The notes under the pieces are model-generated. The model made no database searches and had not been told where the DNA came from. It worked only from the letters and a program-made list of their open reading frames with translations. Made by a program: the position numbers and the translations under genes. Below, piece after piece: positions 11,881 to 27,760 of a stretch of 64,000 nt of DNA (its first letter is position 1; every line of letters begins with the position of its first letter). Origin of the DNA: Metaphire vulgaris (taxonomy: Eukaryota > Annelida > Clitellata > Crassiclitellata > Megascolecidae); NCBI GenBank assembly GCA_018105865.1, contig CM030835.1, forward strand, positions 5,793,316 through 5,857,315. Reading direction: 5' to 3'.

Positions 11881-12577
11881 TAAATAGATCAAAGCGATCT
11901 AAGATTTCCTACGGCTCTGATGCCAGTACTTAGTTCATACATACTCACGGTCAAAGCCAATGTCCGAATTTATTTCGTTAACCACGGATATTTCTAGCTA
12001 TATTCTACAATTGCGACGCATGCGGAATTTATAGAGGCTGTGTATCGCGATGTGGCGACCTCTTATCAGTGTGTTTCATGCATTCCATAAAAACTGGATG
12101 TTATCGGCAGCGTTCTAGGACCAGTGGCCACCCGACAATAGGAAGACATTCGGCCAGTGGAAATTTTCAATGCATCACTTATGTTCTGTTGAATATGCTG
12201 GCGCTTATCAGAGGACTAACGTCAGCGATCATTCTACCATGACGATGACGACGACGACAACAACAACAAATGATAGTTGTTGTTGTTGTTGTAGGGAAGA
12301 TGAACATTTTAATCGGTGTCGGCATTGTTCACTTGCATTCGTGCTGCTTGTCGCATTGCGCACTTCTCACTCATTTACCAGTAGGCCCGTTCACTTCCGC
12401 AGTGCATTGCATCTACTCAAGAACAGCTCTTAACATCTCATTTATCGACCAGTTTTCCTGCATGCTGTGTGCGCATTGCGGGCGATCGATCGATGGATTT
12501 TGATGGATTTCGATCCGACAAAGCACCACAGCAAATTTCCCTCTCCATTATTTCGAAATCGTCGACTGCAGAAACTC
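11881..12577. other. no gene recognised
   Basis: Contains a short ACG run and a GTT run (12240-12292). No exon-like frame. Confidence 0.4.
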
Positions 12578-12597
12578 GTCTTCTTATTCTTCTTCTC

Positions 12598-12628
<31 letters not shown>

Positions 12629-12701
12629 TTCTTCTTCGTCTTCTTCCTCCTCCTCTTCTTCTTCTTCTTCTTCTTCTTCTTCTTCTTCTTCTTCTTCTTC
12701 T
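12578..12701. repeat. CTT/TTC microsatellite
   Basis: About 124 bp of TTC repeats with few interruptions. It is a pure polypyrimidine/polypurine tract that could adopt a triplex. The poly-Phe/poly-Leu ORFs here are artefacts. Confidence 0.9.
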
Positions 12702-13497
12702 GTTATGACTGCGAGTCCTTTCAGCTGCGTTTGCCTATAGCTCCAGCTATGCGTAGCGCATAAGCTTACGCCAACTGTGAGACGCTTAGTTGCGGGGTAG
12801 GCCTATGTTCAGTTTGCAGTGTGCGCGTATTTTGTCCAACGGTGTATTGGACGCAGCAGCGGTCGGTCACTCGGATACTTCGGCCGTGTGAACACTGAAC
12901 ACTTTGGATCTTTATTGTTGCCAGCGAACAAGGTGAGTCATTTTTTTGTCGTCCGACCCAGTAGCTGTTTAGGCGCATATTAAAGAAACAACAGCAGATG
13001 AGTCATAATAATTGTCTAAATGAACTTACTGCAACTAATCACAGATTATCCTGTAGACAATTATGATGTACCGTTTACATTAGCGAAGCCACAGAGGGCA
13101 CGGGGCGCCGGACCACTATTCGGATTGGAATAGGAGTCCGGCCCCCTATTGGGATTTGCGCAAAACCAATGAAAAATCATTTCGAGGGGTGAGGGGGGGG
13201 GGTAAGGTGACTATCGACAGAATCAATACACACTCAGTTGTATTACAGCTTTTGGCCACTCAATAATAAAGCATAACTTGAGTGTTTAGAATATGCACCA
13301 GAGCGCGCCGTCTAATCCTAATGTTACTCAGAATTTCTGCGGTTGGGGCAAGATCCCGTTGGGGCAGTTCACGACGCTCCCCCAAACCTCTTAAGCAGAA
13401 CTGGAAATTTTGGTCTGTGAAAGCCTTGGTGACAATTTGCAATTCGTGTTTAGCAACAACAAGAAAGACAACAACAGCAACAACAACATCACCAAAA
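12702..13497. other. no gene recognised
   Basis: Contains a possible degenerate hAT-like segment near 13095-13200 (ggcacggggcgccgg and a poly-G run), but no matching ends were found. Confidence 0.35.
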
Positions 13498-13498
13498 A

Positions 13499-13558
<60 letters not shown>

Positions 13559-13687
13559 GCGGTGATGATGATGGCGGAATGACGATGGCGGTGATGGTGG
13601 TGGTGGTGACGACGACAACGACGACGACGATGATGATGATGACGACGATGAGAAAAATAATAATATATCTTATGGCGCTCCAGGCGC

Positions 13688-13739
<52 letters not shown>
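13498..13739. repeat. compound microsatellite GAT-GGC/GAC-AAT
   Basis: GAT at 13498-13557, mixed GGT/GAC/GAT to about 13654, then AAT at 13688-13739. Long Asp-, Ser- and Ile-rich ORFs on both strands are by-products. Confidence 0.9.
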
Positions 13740-14224
13740 CCAATCCATCCGCTAACGATCCGATTGTTTCCAAAGATCTGTCAGAATGGAACGCATCAAC
13801 ATCTGATTATGTAGAAAAGACCGAATACAAAAATACAAAAATACAAAATACTTGGAAAAACACATTAAGTACGAATGACTTATGGTGCAATAATATTAGA
13901 AAAACAGGAACGTTTACCTAATAAACTGCATGGCTAGTGCTGGTGGAGTCAAGTCGGTGCAGTTTTGGGGGGTATTCGCGTACCGCCAATCAATAATCTG
14001 CTGTAAAATTGCAGCGTCGAAGCCTTATCTGTTTAATTGCGCGTATCAGGTTTGCGCAGTGAAACTAATCCTCCAATTGGAGAGAAAGAACGAAGATTTC
14101 TCGTCCCCTGCGGCTGTGAATAAATTGATTGTCAATTTCCAACGTGTGCTTGAGTTTTGCTTGTCACCAGCGGTGCCTTCAGCGAACGAATTCATTTCAG
14201 GTAATTGAAGCATGAGTCTGTGGG
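13740..14224. other. no gene recognised
   Basis: A 92-codon frame at 13930-14208 shows no recognisable domain or exon borders. Regarded as non-coding. Confidence 0.35.
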
Positions 14225-14455
14225 CCTACAAAGCACTGCATACGCACAAAGTAGAAGAAGACAGTGGGAGAGAGGAAGACCGAGAAAAAGATGGATGGAT
14301 AAAACATCAAGGAAGATCTGGAAGCAAAGAACATGTCGTTTGTAGAAGGATGCAGATTAGCGCAAGATCGAGCGAATTGGAAATGTTTCGTATCTAACTA
14401 TTGCCGCCGTGCAGGCAGAAAGTGAAGATGATGATGATGATGATGATGATGAAGC
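14225..14455 (+). pseudogene. LINE 3' end with GAT tail
   Basis: Across frameshifts it reads GRGRPRKRW-like (GRPRKRWMDNIKEDLEAKNM), then FVEGCRLAQDRANWKCFVS and a CRRAGRK-like end, running straight into (GATGAT)n. This is the usual ORF2 C-terminus and short-tandem tail of a CR1-type LINE. A shorter copy of the same terminus lies at 57570-57632. Confidence 0.75.
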
Positions 14456-14824
14456 ATGAGTCATCTTGTTAGCTTCCCTGCCTTTTCCTGCCTTTTTTTT
14501 CTCTCTCTCTTCTCGGTTTGAATTGTTTCGTGGCTCGCTGAAATAGTGACATCGTTGTCACACGTTTCTGTAAATATCTTGTACATACTAAAGAAGCCAG
14601 CTGAATGTGGTAAATAAAATGATCATTATATGAAGTGATGGTCTTTAAATGAGTTTCAACGCGATTTACAGTACTTACGATTAATAGTTAGCAATTACTG
14701 TATACTATTGATTTGATTTAATGACCTCTGTCTTTCAGACTATGTACATTTGAATAACTAGCCTATCTCGTGGACCAAATCGAATGAGCACTCATAATTC
14801 ACAAGACCATTTCACAAATTGCAC
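14456..14824. other. no gene recognised
   Basis: AT-rich; no features seen. Confidence 0.4.
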
Positions 14825-14832
14825 AAGTGAGT

Positions 14833-14989
14833 CAGTGTTTATTCTAGACCTTATCTGGGGGAGAATTTCCCCCAAAGTTTGAAATTTCCCCCCAAAATAT
14901 TTGACATTTTGGCAAGTAGTATGACCTCCCCAATATCTGTCCCCAATGTTAACCCCTCCCCAATGTCTAGTTGGCTAGAATAAACACAG
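14833..14989 (+). mobile_element. hAT-like MITE, family D
   Basis: Starts CAGTGTTTATTCTAG, ends CTAGAATAAACACAG, with a perfect 8-bp duplication aagtgagt (14825-14832 and 14990-14997). It has the same C/G-run interior as 2613-2798. Confidence 0.9.
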
Positions 14990-14997
14990 AAGTGAGT

Positions 14998-15794
14998 GCA
15001 TTCTTGAATGTAGTCTATATACTCACTCGAATCAATCGACAGTGGCGACAACACAGACTGACTTATAGTTAACGAGCCAATGGCTTGAGATTTATTTAGC
15101 TAACATCCAATATTCTCCTACTTATAAAATCGTTAGATACATGTGCATTTATGCCACTAGCTCAATGTATTTAACTTTAAGTAAGCTTTGAGTTAGAGAC
15201 TTTTCAAATTCTCCGTTGACCGACCAATGCCGAAAAGATGTGCGGCTGGTTGGGTGTGGGTCTTCATAATACTCTAGGCGGCATAAGCCTATGCTTAGGT
15301 CCAGCTGCATACTCAATCGAGCAGAAAACACCATTAGAACGCAAATGGAAGCCTCCAAATTGCTTTAGCTCAGAGTGATCGATAGAGTGTCTTCATTCGC
15401 ATCTGGCAGTTTCCCGCAAAGGACGGTTTCATTGGACCACTGGATGAAGTATATATATATATATGTAGAAAACAGATTCTTTTTGACTAATGACCGCCTA
15501 ACGTTATGCTATCGATCTAGGCTAAAGAACGCTTGGTCGTGAGCTATTCTTTGATATATAAGAAGCTCTTCAGGAATCTGTAATCTGTGCTGTGTCTATA
15601 TTTAAAAAATCGCCGTTGTACATTTTATGAAACGTTCCTCTTCGTCAAATGTTTTAAAGGAACTGTGACTCTAGGAGCAGCAAATATCATATACAGAAAT
15701 AGTAGGTGCGTATTGTTTGTATACGGCAAATTGCCAGATGCCATATTTTCCGTTTTCGTATCCGAAGCTAAGCTTAGAACGAAATTATACTGAT
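14998..15794. other. no gene recognised
   Basis: No exon-like frames; a short TA run lies at 15450-15465. Confidence 0.4.
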
Positions 15795-15930
15795 TACTGC
15801 ATGTCTCCTCTCCATCGAAGACCGCGAAATTCGGGGAGAGATCAGTGACTCGAGGCAACCCTCTGAAGAAATGGTCTTATGGAACGCGCTCCCAGACTCG
15901 GTGACTGTCAGAGCAATTTCTGCATGAGTG
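15795..15930 (+). pseudogene. LINE ORF2 C-terminal fragment (LWNALP family)
   Basis: Reads KFGERSVTRGNP, then after a small insertion LWNALPDSVTVRAIS. The same peptide block is present at 18644-18957, 30619-31047 and 59035-59240. Confidence 0.65.
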
Positions 15931-16716
15931 TCATGGAGAATTTGTCCGGTTTTCGAGAGACGTCTGTTAAAAATATCGATCGGTTCGCAAGGACCGTTTG
16001 TTCAATCGATTAATTATAGCATTAATAATTTTTGCTTTTATACCTGTGGGAATAGGTCACGAAAACCGACGCAAATTTTATATGGTGAGAACGAGATAGG
16101 CTATTGTGCAGGCGAAATGGACGGAAGGCCTATAAGAAGATGGTCTAGGAAAGAAGTATTTCCTCTTTGTTAAGAATGAACTCTACTCGAGTGCAGACTA
16201 CCTTTAGTTCAACCAGACATTAATCCCTGCTTTTACATCCTGACGGAAAATCACACAAATCTGCACTATATCCAAATTCTGATGAGAAATATCGTGTGCC
16301 TGGTGGCCTTTGGAGTGATGCTCTATAGACTCTATAGAAAACTATTTCTTCCTCGTCAGTAGTGGACGCTACTAGAGCGCATAGCAGCGCCTGAGCAACC
16401 AGCGTTGAATGTTTTCTATCTATACTACAAAACCCTCAAGACCTACAGCCCTACACAGACCCATATGTAACTTCTCTTCTCACAACATGAGAAACAGGAG
16501 GAAGGCTTCTTCTACCAGATAAAGCCTTACATCAGTCACACCAAAGCGTTTCGCACCCTCGCCTTTCGAGGAACTTTTCCTTACCTCGAACCGGACGAGA
16601 GTTAGATCACATAATTACCCTGCTGTATGTTTAGGACTACGAACAATTTAATGTCATAGGTCCCTTGGGAAAGAAAGGCCAAGGGCGTTTAAGTTTACAC
16701 ACACGCGCGCACAAGG

Positions 16717-16718
<2 letters not shown>
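15931..16718. other. no gene recognised
   Basis: An 81-codon frame (15928-16173) has no recognisable domain. Treated as non-coding. Confidence 0.35.
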
Positions 16719-16784
<66 letters not shown>

Positions 16785-16897
16785 TCGGTGCTTCATTGCT
16801 TCGTTCACAAGGGACTTATGATTAGAAAATTGTCCGCAGACATAATATGATCACGTGTTAGTTCTCGTTCGGTTTGAGATTAGAAAATGTACTTGAT

Positions 16898-16962
<65 letters not shown>

Positions 16963-16981
16963 ATAATATATATATATATAT
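16719..16981. repeat. TA microsatellites
   Basis: AT/TA runs at 16719-16782 and 16896-16981, the second interrupted by a short GT run. Confidence 0.9.
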
Positions 16982-18189
16982 CGGTGAATAGACAGGTTGT
17001 TAATTAACTGACATAACACCCCTGATTTTCAGGACTTGACTTCGCATTTGAGGGTCAGAAAACCGAATGTACAGTACACAGGGCAATGCGCGAAAGAATG
17101 AGGATGGGTCTAAAATTATTGTCAACGCTTTTAAACTTTTGCACATGAGAAAGACTTTTCTGTCCGCCGGTTCATTAATAGTTTTCATTTGGCAGACTAA
17201 GATTTTTTGAAAGAGAAACTGCTAGTGATTGATAGCTTTAGGGTTAACTGCAAAAGGGCCAAGGCAGAGGGGCGCGAAATTAGCGGGACGTCATTATTAA
17301 CATCGCAAAGTAAACGCAGTTAAACAGTCAACGACAGTTAAACTCTGCGCTCTTGTGATTCTTTGACTTTAAAACCTGATATTATAACTTACATTCTTAC
17401 ATATGGTTCGATTTTAAGAAGACACATTGTAAATAGCAGATTTGCAAAGCCAGCCGAAAATGCTGACTTTATACAGCAATGATTATAAATACAGTACAGG
17501 CAACGGCGAATATATATATAGGTCTCCCTCGGTAGTTCACCGGCACTCGGTAACCTAGACCTAATTGAATCACATTATAGGCGCTCGAATATTTTGACCA
17601 ATTTCACAGACGACATCGCAAAAAACGCACGGAAGCGGTGAAATGTGGGCGTCAAAGAGCACATTAATGGAGCCGCCCGGCGTGTTAATGGAATACGATG
17701 TCCTATAATTATAGATATTCGAAATTCTCTGGATTGTAGTCACCGAAGATTTTAACGATGCTGTATCGGCCGTTACACGGAAATGCTTTTAGTAAATCCT
17801 CAGAGATTTGGTTATAGTCACTCGCCGAAACTAGTTAATCTGGAGCTATGATGAAATAAAAGCAAAATACAAAGCACGGTCGGTGACAAACCCCGAGACT
17901 AGACGAGCGGTGTTATTAATACGTTGCCAAACAAATACAGTATTGATTTTGGAGGAATGATAATGATCTGAGGACTTGTCAGTAAGTCAATAACTGCTGA
18001 AAATAGCAGAAAACTGTCTGCAATGAGAACAATAACGGAGCAAAATCCATTGCTAAAAAAAATCCCATTGCTTAGACGTGGGCGTATTTGTTTGCTATAC
18101 AAAGAGATTTATACAGAATAGGCCTATAGTATACTTAAAGCGTTTATGGTAAAACTGAATAAAGCAACAAAAGCAGCTGAGCTTTAACT
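16982..18189. other. no gene recognised
   Basis: No coding or repeat signal recognised in about 1.2 kb. Confidence 0.4.
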
Positions 18190-18612
18190 ATGTGCACACA
18201 GGCATGGACCTGGGCATAGGCGGATTTTATTAAAGGCTAGGGTAGGCTTAAACCTACCCAACTAATCCCACCAAATAAAAAAAAATTGTTTTTCCATCAA
18301 CACCAGGTCTGTCGCGTGCTGGATGGCACGCGTGCTGGATGGCACCCCAGACCTCCATGCTAGCCTACCCAAATATTACACTCTAAATCCGCCTATGGAC
18401 CTGGGTCCATTTTTAAAACCCAACCCATCAAGATTCACGCCCAACCCACGAAAGCAACAGGGTTACTTGACCCAACCCACCGTAATACATTGCAGTTTCT
18501 TAAACCATGACTTATTCTCTTACCCAGTCCAATCCAACTCACTATAAACATGGTAATTTCTGACCCAAACAAACTCATGGGTAGAAGACCCAACCCATGT
18601 AGCCTACATGTC
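18190..18612 (+). mobile_element. degenerate element of the CCCAACCC family, split by a MITE
   Basis: Rich in ACCCAACCC / TTGACCCAACCCACCGTAAT blocks shared with 49701-49939 and, in reverse, 27603-27750. Its left part (ggcatggacctggg) is separated from the rest by the MITE at 18215-18397, whose target duplication gacctggg lies inside this element. Confidence 0.6.
18215..18397 (+). mobile_element. hAT-like MITE (CATAGGCGG ends)
   Basis: Starts CATAGGCGGATTTTATTAAA and ends CTAAATCCGCCTATG. A perfect 8-bp duplication gacctggg lies at 18207-18214 and 18398-18405. Confidence 0.85.
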
Positions 18613-18643
18613 TGTTTGCGCCGAATCATGCGTTCAACAGCCG

Positions 18644-18646
18644 GTA

Positions 18647-18685
<39 letters not shown>

Positions 18686-18957
18686 CAAACGACAATTTAT
18701 ATAGCGCTATCTGCCTGGCGAAGGCCATAGTCAAGAGCGCTTTACAAAGACATCTGATATGAGATTTTAAATAGGTGCGTCTTAAGTTTCTGTGCAAACC
18801 TATCTTGTGTCGTCTCCCTGGTAATTTCCTCGGGGAGGGCGTTCCAAAGTATGGGATTCCCCCTCGAGACGGATATCGGTAGTCCAGCGACACAACCTAC
18901 AGACTGTTTCTTCCGTTCGGTATTATTTTCGAAGACATCGTCGTTTTTGGTTTCAGG
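18644..18957 (-). pseudogene. LINE 3' end (LWNALP family) with ATA tail
   Basis: Minus strand reads VSRGNPILWNALPEEITRE then AQKLKTHLFKISY and a stop, followed by a 3' UTR containing gcgctatataaattgtc and an (ATA)n tail (18644-18686). WNxLPxxx...LKxxLF is the hallmark of the CR1/L2-like ORF2 C-terminus. It abuts the receptor gene, so the receptor's 5' exon border lies in LINE sequence. Confidence 0.75.
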
Positions 18958-19016
18958 CACACCACGGCCTCTGCCGTCAGAACAGCGTCGAAGTGACTGT
19001 TGTTAAGGTGCCTGAC

Positions 19017-23864
<4,848 letters not shown>

Positions 23865-24207
23865 AACAGTTAATTCATTTATTTGCCTTCTCATTCAACT
23901 GTCGAAACTGAAACGTGCGTTTCAATTAATTGGAACGTTGGCAATGTTGTCCTTTAGAACTGCAATGGACCACCACCCCCCCCCCTTGTGACAAAGTGCG
24001 CACACCTCGATGACATGAAATCAACAGTGACAGCGAGATCCAGAATTACCGAGCTTATTTTATAATTTATTAAAGATCAGTTTTATACTTTTATTTTGTA
24101 GTTTTTTTGTAGTATTGTCATAAAAAACCAACTGCTCAATTCGTATTAAAATTTTGTTAGCAGCAAATATTTTAATTTTATTATTACTGATATTTAATCA
24201 CCCTTAT
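23865..24207. other. GPCR 3' flank
   Basis: AT-rich sequence likely containing the 3' UTR. The best poly(A)-signal-like string is attaaa near 24070. A LINE follows. Confidence 0.4.
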
Positions 24208-24790
24208 AGTTAGACTGCAGACAAGAGGTCGCAAGAAGAGCAGCAAGAGCTCTAGATCAACTGATGGCAATGGATAAGATCTGGAAAAGCAAATCAATAA
24301 GCACTGAAACAAAAAAGAAAATACTCGAAACCTGTATCTTCAGCAGCTTTTTATATGGATGCGAAACATGGACCATCACCAAAGACCTGGAAAGAAAAAT
24401 ACTAGCCTTTGAAAGAAAATGTTATAGAAAAATACTACGAATCGGATGGGTCGAAAAAATCACAAATGAAGAACTATACAGGAGAATTCAGCCCAAACAA
24501 ACCATGCTGGAAAGAGTAAAACAAAGGAAACTCCAACTTTTCGGACACATATGCAGAATGAAAGAGGACAGAAAGATCAAAGCTCTAATGTTTGGAATAA
24601 TGGAGGGTGCCAATAAGAGAGGGAGACCACACAAGGAATGGTGTGATGATATTGAAGAATGGTGTGGAAGCAGTTTACAGGATCTTAGTCACAGAGCAAC
24701 GGACAGGAAAGAATGGCAGAAAACTGTGGAGATGGCATTATACACCAACGGGCGATGAGCCCACGGTTAATGATGATGATGATGATGATA
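24208..24790 (+). pseudogene. LINE ORF2 C-terminal fragment with GAT tail
   Basis: An uninterrupted frame (24264-24758) reads through KIWKSKSISTETKKKILE, FLYGCETWTITKDLERKI, KCYRKILRIGWVEKITNEEL, KLQLFGHICRMKEDRKIKAL and KRGRPHKEWCDDIEEW. This is the classic end of a non-LTR reverse transcriptase ORF. It stops and then runs into (GATGAT)n (24767-24789). The catalytic RT domain is absent (5' truncation). The open frame suggests a fairly recent insertion. Confidence 0.85.
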
Positions 24791-25055
24791 GTTAGTAACA
24801 CACTGGTAATTAATCAGTTGGATATTTTACAAAGCGACATCTAATAACAAGACAATCGTATTTCGCAATTAAGCTATTGTGTATGCCATCTTGGATGGTT
24901 TACAGTAAGCAGTAAAATAACATTATGAGACTTCAAACTACTCGTCTCGTAAAAGTTCGGATTCAAATCGGTTTCACGAGGATAATTGCGCAGTGAAAAG
25001 AATGCATATTTATCCAGAGATTTCTTGCGTATGCAGCCCATCCTTTGTCTAACAG

Positions 25056-25314
25056 CAGTGGCGGTTCCACGCGATGGATAAGTGAGGGTGCATCCCCCAC
25101 CGGACTTCCGGACTATTTTCGCTTGTGAAGCCTATTTGTCTATTTTTGGAGGGTAAAAGTCTAGTGTTAGACTGTAAAACTACGGGGAAAACGTGTGGAT
25201 GACTTTTTAAAATGCTTGTCAACCTATATGTTTGCGGTAAAGTGTAGTAAAATTAAGGAGAAAATGTCCTATGAATTCATTTCACCCCACCAAGAAATCC
25301 TGGAACCGCCACTG
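25056..25314 (+). mobile_element. hAT-like MITE, family A (best-preserved)
   Basis: Starts CAGTGGCGGTTCCACG, ends CTGGAACCGCCACTG, with a perfect duplication tctaacag (25048-25055 and 25315-25322). The interior contains at least two diverged copies of a module running tgcttgt-(g/c)aa-gccta...ggtaaaagt.tagt...aaaa. Confidence 0.92.
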
Positions 25315-25462
25315 TCTAACAGTATAGAGAACTACATTGAATAGGTCATTCGGACGGTCATGACTACAGGAATCCAAGGCCGTTCCCTGTTCGTTTTCCG
25401 CTTCGTACGGAAAACTTATATCGTGACGAGTAAACACGCAGCGTGGATAATTGGCTTCAAGT

Positions 25463-25624
25463 TCAAAGCGCCATTTCCATCTGTTGACAAGGTTTGGTAC
25501 TTGTGTGAACCGAATGGTCGCGTGATGACGCAGGATGGATGGTGGATCGAGTAAGATAATCGTTCTTGACAGAACAGAAGATTGCCATGATGATAAGCAA
25601 CAACACGGAGCCACGTTTAGCCAT
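25463..25624 (-). CDS. putative small secreted peptide (53 aa)
   Basis: The minus-strand ATG at 25624 has a strong start context (AGCAGCATGG). The frame begins MAKRGSVLLLIIMAIFCSVK, a good signal-peptide profile (basic N-region, hydrophobic core, small residues before a possible cut). It then has a short hydrophilic chain with one Cys and a TGA at 25463. No dibasic propeptide pattern or known family is recognised. A longer frame in another phase overlaps it (25282-25614). This could be the first exon of a larger gene or chance. Confidence 0.3.
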   Translation of the reverse strand: MAKRGSVLLLIIMAIFCSVKNDYLTRSTIHPASSRDHSVHTSTKPCQQMEMAL

Positions 25625-25846
25625 GCTGCTACACTTCCTGTTTGTATGACATCGCTACATGAAATAATTATAACATGATGAAAACTTGTACGTTTAGCTT
25701 ATTTAGCTGATTCATCTTCAACACAGGATATTGCAGCATCGCATTCTTTAATAGCTATAGTTATCGCATTGGTTTTTCGAAGTATGACGTGGAATTTTTA
25801 TTTCATGCAAATGGATTCGAATGGAAGTAGGCCCCTAGGCCAGGGG

Positions 25847-26214
25847 CAGTGGCGGTTCCATCATGTTTATGACTGGGATGCATCCCCCACCGGAGTTTTT
25901 TTTGCTTTGTCAACATATTTTCCGTAAGCTTTGTACATTCGGTGAACGTAATACCGCGGATGCGCGATTAGCTTTTTTTGCTTGTCAGTCCATTTTTGTG
26001 GTAAATTTAGAAAAAAATCTACCGAAAAATATTGCGTAGGCCTATGACGTTTTTTGCTTGTAAGCCTTTTCAGGGAGGGTTTATTAACATTTAGTGGGCA
26101 AAACACTAAGAAGAATTACCTTTTTCTCACATTTCTTATTAAAACTTTGCATCCCCCACCAACTTACTCTAATGTTTTTCCATCCCCCACCAAGAATTCC
26201 TGGAACCGCCACTG
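25847..26214 (+). mobile_element. hAT-like MITE, family A
   Basis: Starts CAGTGGCGGTTCCATC, ends CTGGAACCGCCACTG, with a perfect duplication gccagggg (25839-25846 and 26215-26222). The duplicated target is itself the tip of another element (CAGGGGTCTCCAAAGG) that continues to the right. Confidence 0.9.
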
Positions 26215-26265
26215 GCCAGGGGTCTCCAAAGGTTTCAGCCGCGGGCCAAATTGCTGACTTCTGAC
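26215..26265 (+). mobile_element. 5' tip of a hAT element (CAGGGGTCTCC)
   Basis: CAGGGGTCTCCAAAGGTTTC followed by gccgcgggcc is a very common hAT terminus type. Only about 50 bp remain before the next element begins. Confidence 0.5.
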
Positions 26266-26470
26266 CAGTGGCGGCTCCAAGATTTGGCAAGTGGGGGGCC
26301 GATTGGGTGGCAACTTATAATCATGAGGGGGCCAACCATGCCTTTTCTTGATTGTCAGCCTTTTTATTTTCGGCAAAGTTTATTGAGTTTTCCTCTCTTT
26401 TCATCCACCCCCACCAACTTCCTATGAATTCATTTCATCCCCCCACCAAGAAATCTTGGAACCGCCACTA
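26266..26470 (+). mobile_element. chimeric MITE: family B left end, family A right end
   Basis: The left part (CAGTGGCGGCTCCAAGATTT, ggcaagtggggggcc, ggtggcaacttataatcatg) is family B. From about 26340 it switches to family A (ttgtcagcc, ggcaaagtttattgag) and ends CTTGGAACCGCCACTA. The flanks (cttctgac / tgcatcgc) do not match, which supports recombination between two insertions. Confidence 0.75.
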
Positions 26471-26534
26471 TGCATCGCTGAGTCTTTTCAGTTGGGTTCA
26501 CTTTTGCGCTTTAGTCGTTGCCTCTGCCCATCTC

Positions 26535-26684
26535 CAGTGGCGTAGCGTGACTTTGGGGGCCCCGAAGGCATCCTTGATATGGGGGCCCCTTAGCACTGCT
26601 GACGAGCAAAAAAGGGTCGTCAACCACTCTTTGGGGGCCCTTCACCCGGGGGCACTCGACAAAGTGATCCCGCCCCCCCCACTG
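26535..26684 (-). mobile_element. hAT-like MITE, family C (short, diverged)
   Basis: Starts CAGTGGCGTAGCGTGACTTT like 48095-48320 and ends CCCCCCACTG. The flanks cccatctc / cccatctt match at 7 of 8. It lacks the telomere-like palindrome of other copies, so it carries an internal deletion. Confidence 0.75.
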
Positions 26685-27602
26685 CCCATCTTTTGCAGTT
26701 ATTCTATCGATTTGTTGAAGATATAAAATAAAACGAATGCTTCCTAAACACAGATCCCATATTTCACGTTTGCACGATTCGAGCTCTTCGGGAAAAACAA
26801 GATAGGTCCTAGGGCCTAACGCCCGCGAGTCGTAGGCCTAAATGCCGGAATTAATTTGGCTTGGAATACTATTTCATTGTTCATTATAAACCTAAATTAT
26901 AGCACCTAGTTCCGTAGATTTATCTCAATCTAAAATTCAAACTGCAAGCGTCAAACAGAGGGATGAAAGAGGAAGATAGCAACCGCGAGTTCTATTTCGT
27001 GCTAGTCGTGGCAATGTGTTTCCTGTTGCAATTTAGATAAGTCATTTACGACAATAAGAAAGGCTAGGCAGCTATTTTCACTAATTTGACAGTGACCTTT
27101 AATACTAACAAATATTTCCGTTTCAAGTTTACTTACTATGCGGGCCTATTTCAAGCGTTCATTCATTCTCAATGGATTATAAAAACTTGAATTCAATAAA
27201 ATTTACTGAATTAATTCAAATTATTATTTTGAGTATTTAGCATTAATTCTTTGGTGTGAAAAAAACCGGAAGCGCAGATACGTAATATACAAGAGACGTA
27301 ATAACTGCCAATTCAAGCATTTTATTTTCGGTACTTATTTACATCTCTACACAGATGTAAAATTTACTTGTTTGTGATGTTGCAAAATTAAAATCTCTTC
27401 GACAAAGGCAGGGGCCTATCAATAAAAGCGATCTGGCCTTTTTTGTAAATGAAACAGTGGAAGGTTCACGTAAATCATGGAGTTATGTAGAGCCTTGATA
27501 TATTGAACGAGTCGTCGTCAGTCTAAAGAGCTACGCAGACCGTATACATATTAATGTTCTCTATGCGCCGCTTTCAAGACAACGTAGTGGGTGCCGGCAC
27601 TT
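26685..27602. other. no gene recognised
   Basis: AT-rich, without exon-like frames. Confidence 0.4.
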
Positions 27603-27760
27603 TCTCCTTGGTAGACGTGGACATGGGTTGGGTCCACCCATGGGTTGGGTCAGACTTTCAATTTTTATAGTGGGTTGGGTCAAAAAAGTCATGGTTTTAA
27701 AAAAATTATAATATATTACGGTGGATTGGGTGGGGTCAAGTAACCCCACAGCTAATATTC
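27603..27760 (-). mobile_element. degenerate CCCAACCC-family element
   Basis: Reads tggacatgggttgggtcc, then repeated gggttgggtca and ttacggtggattgggt. This is the reverse complement of blocks in 49701-49939. The right end is not preserved. Confidence 0.55.

Noticed and set aside
13282..13755. Long Asp-, Ile-, Ser- or Tyr-rich ORFs (also at 10656, 12467, 39747, 41115, 41960, 47492, 53010, 54596)
   Set aside because: They are translations of triplet or tetranucleotide microsatellites, often open on both strands, with no start context or exon borders.
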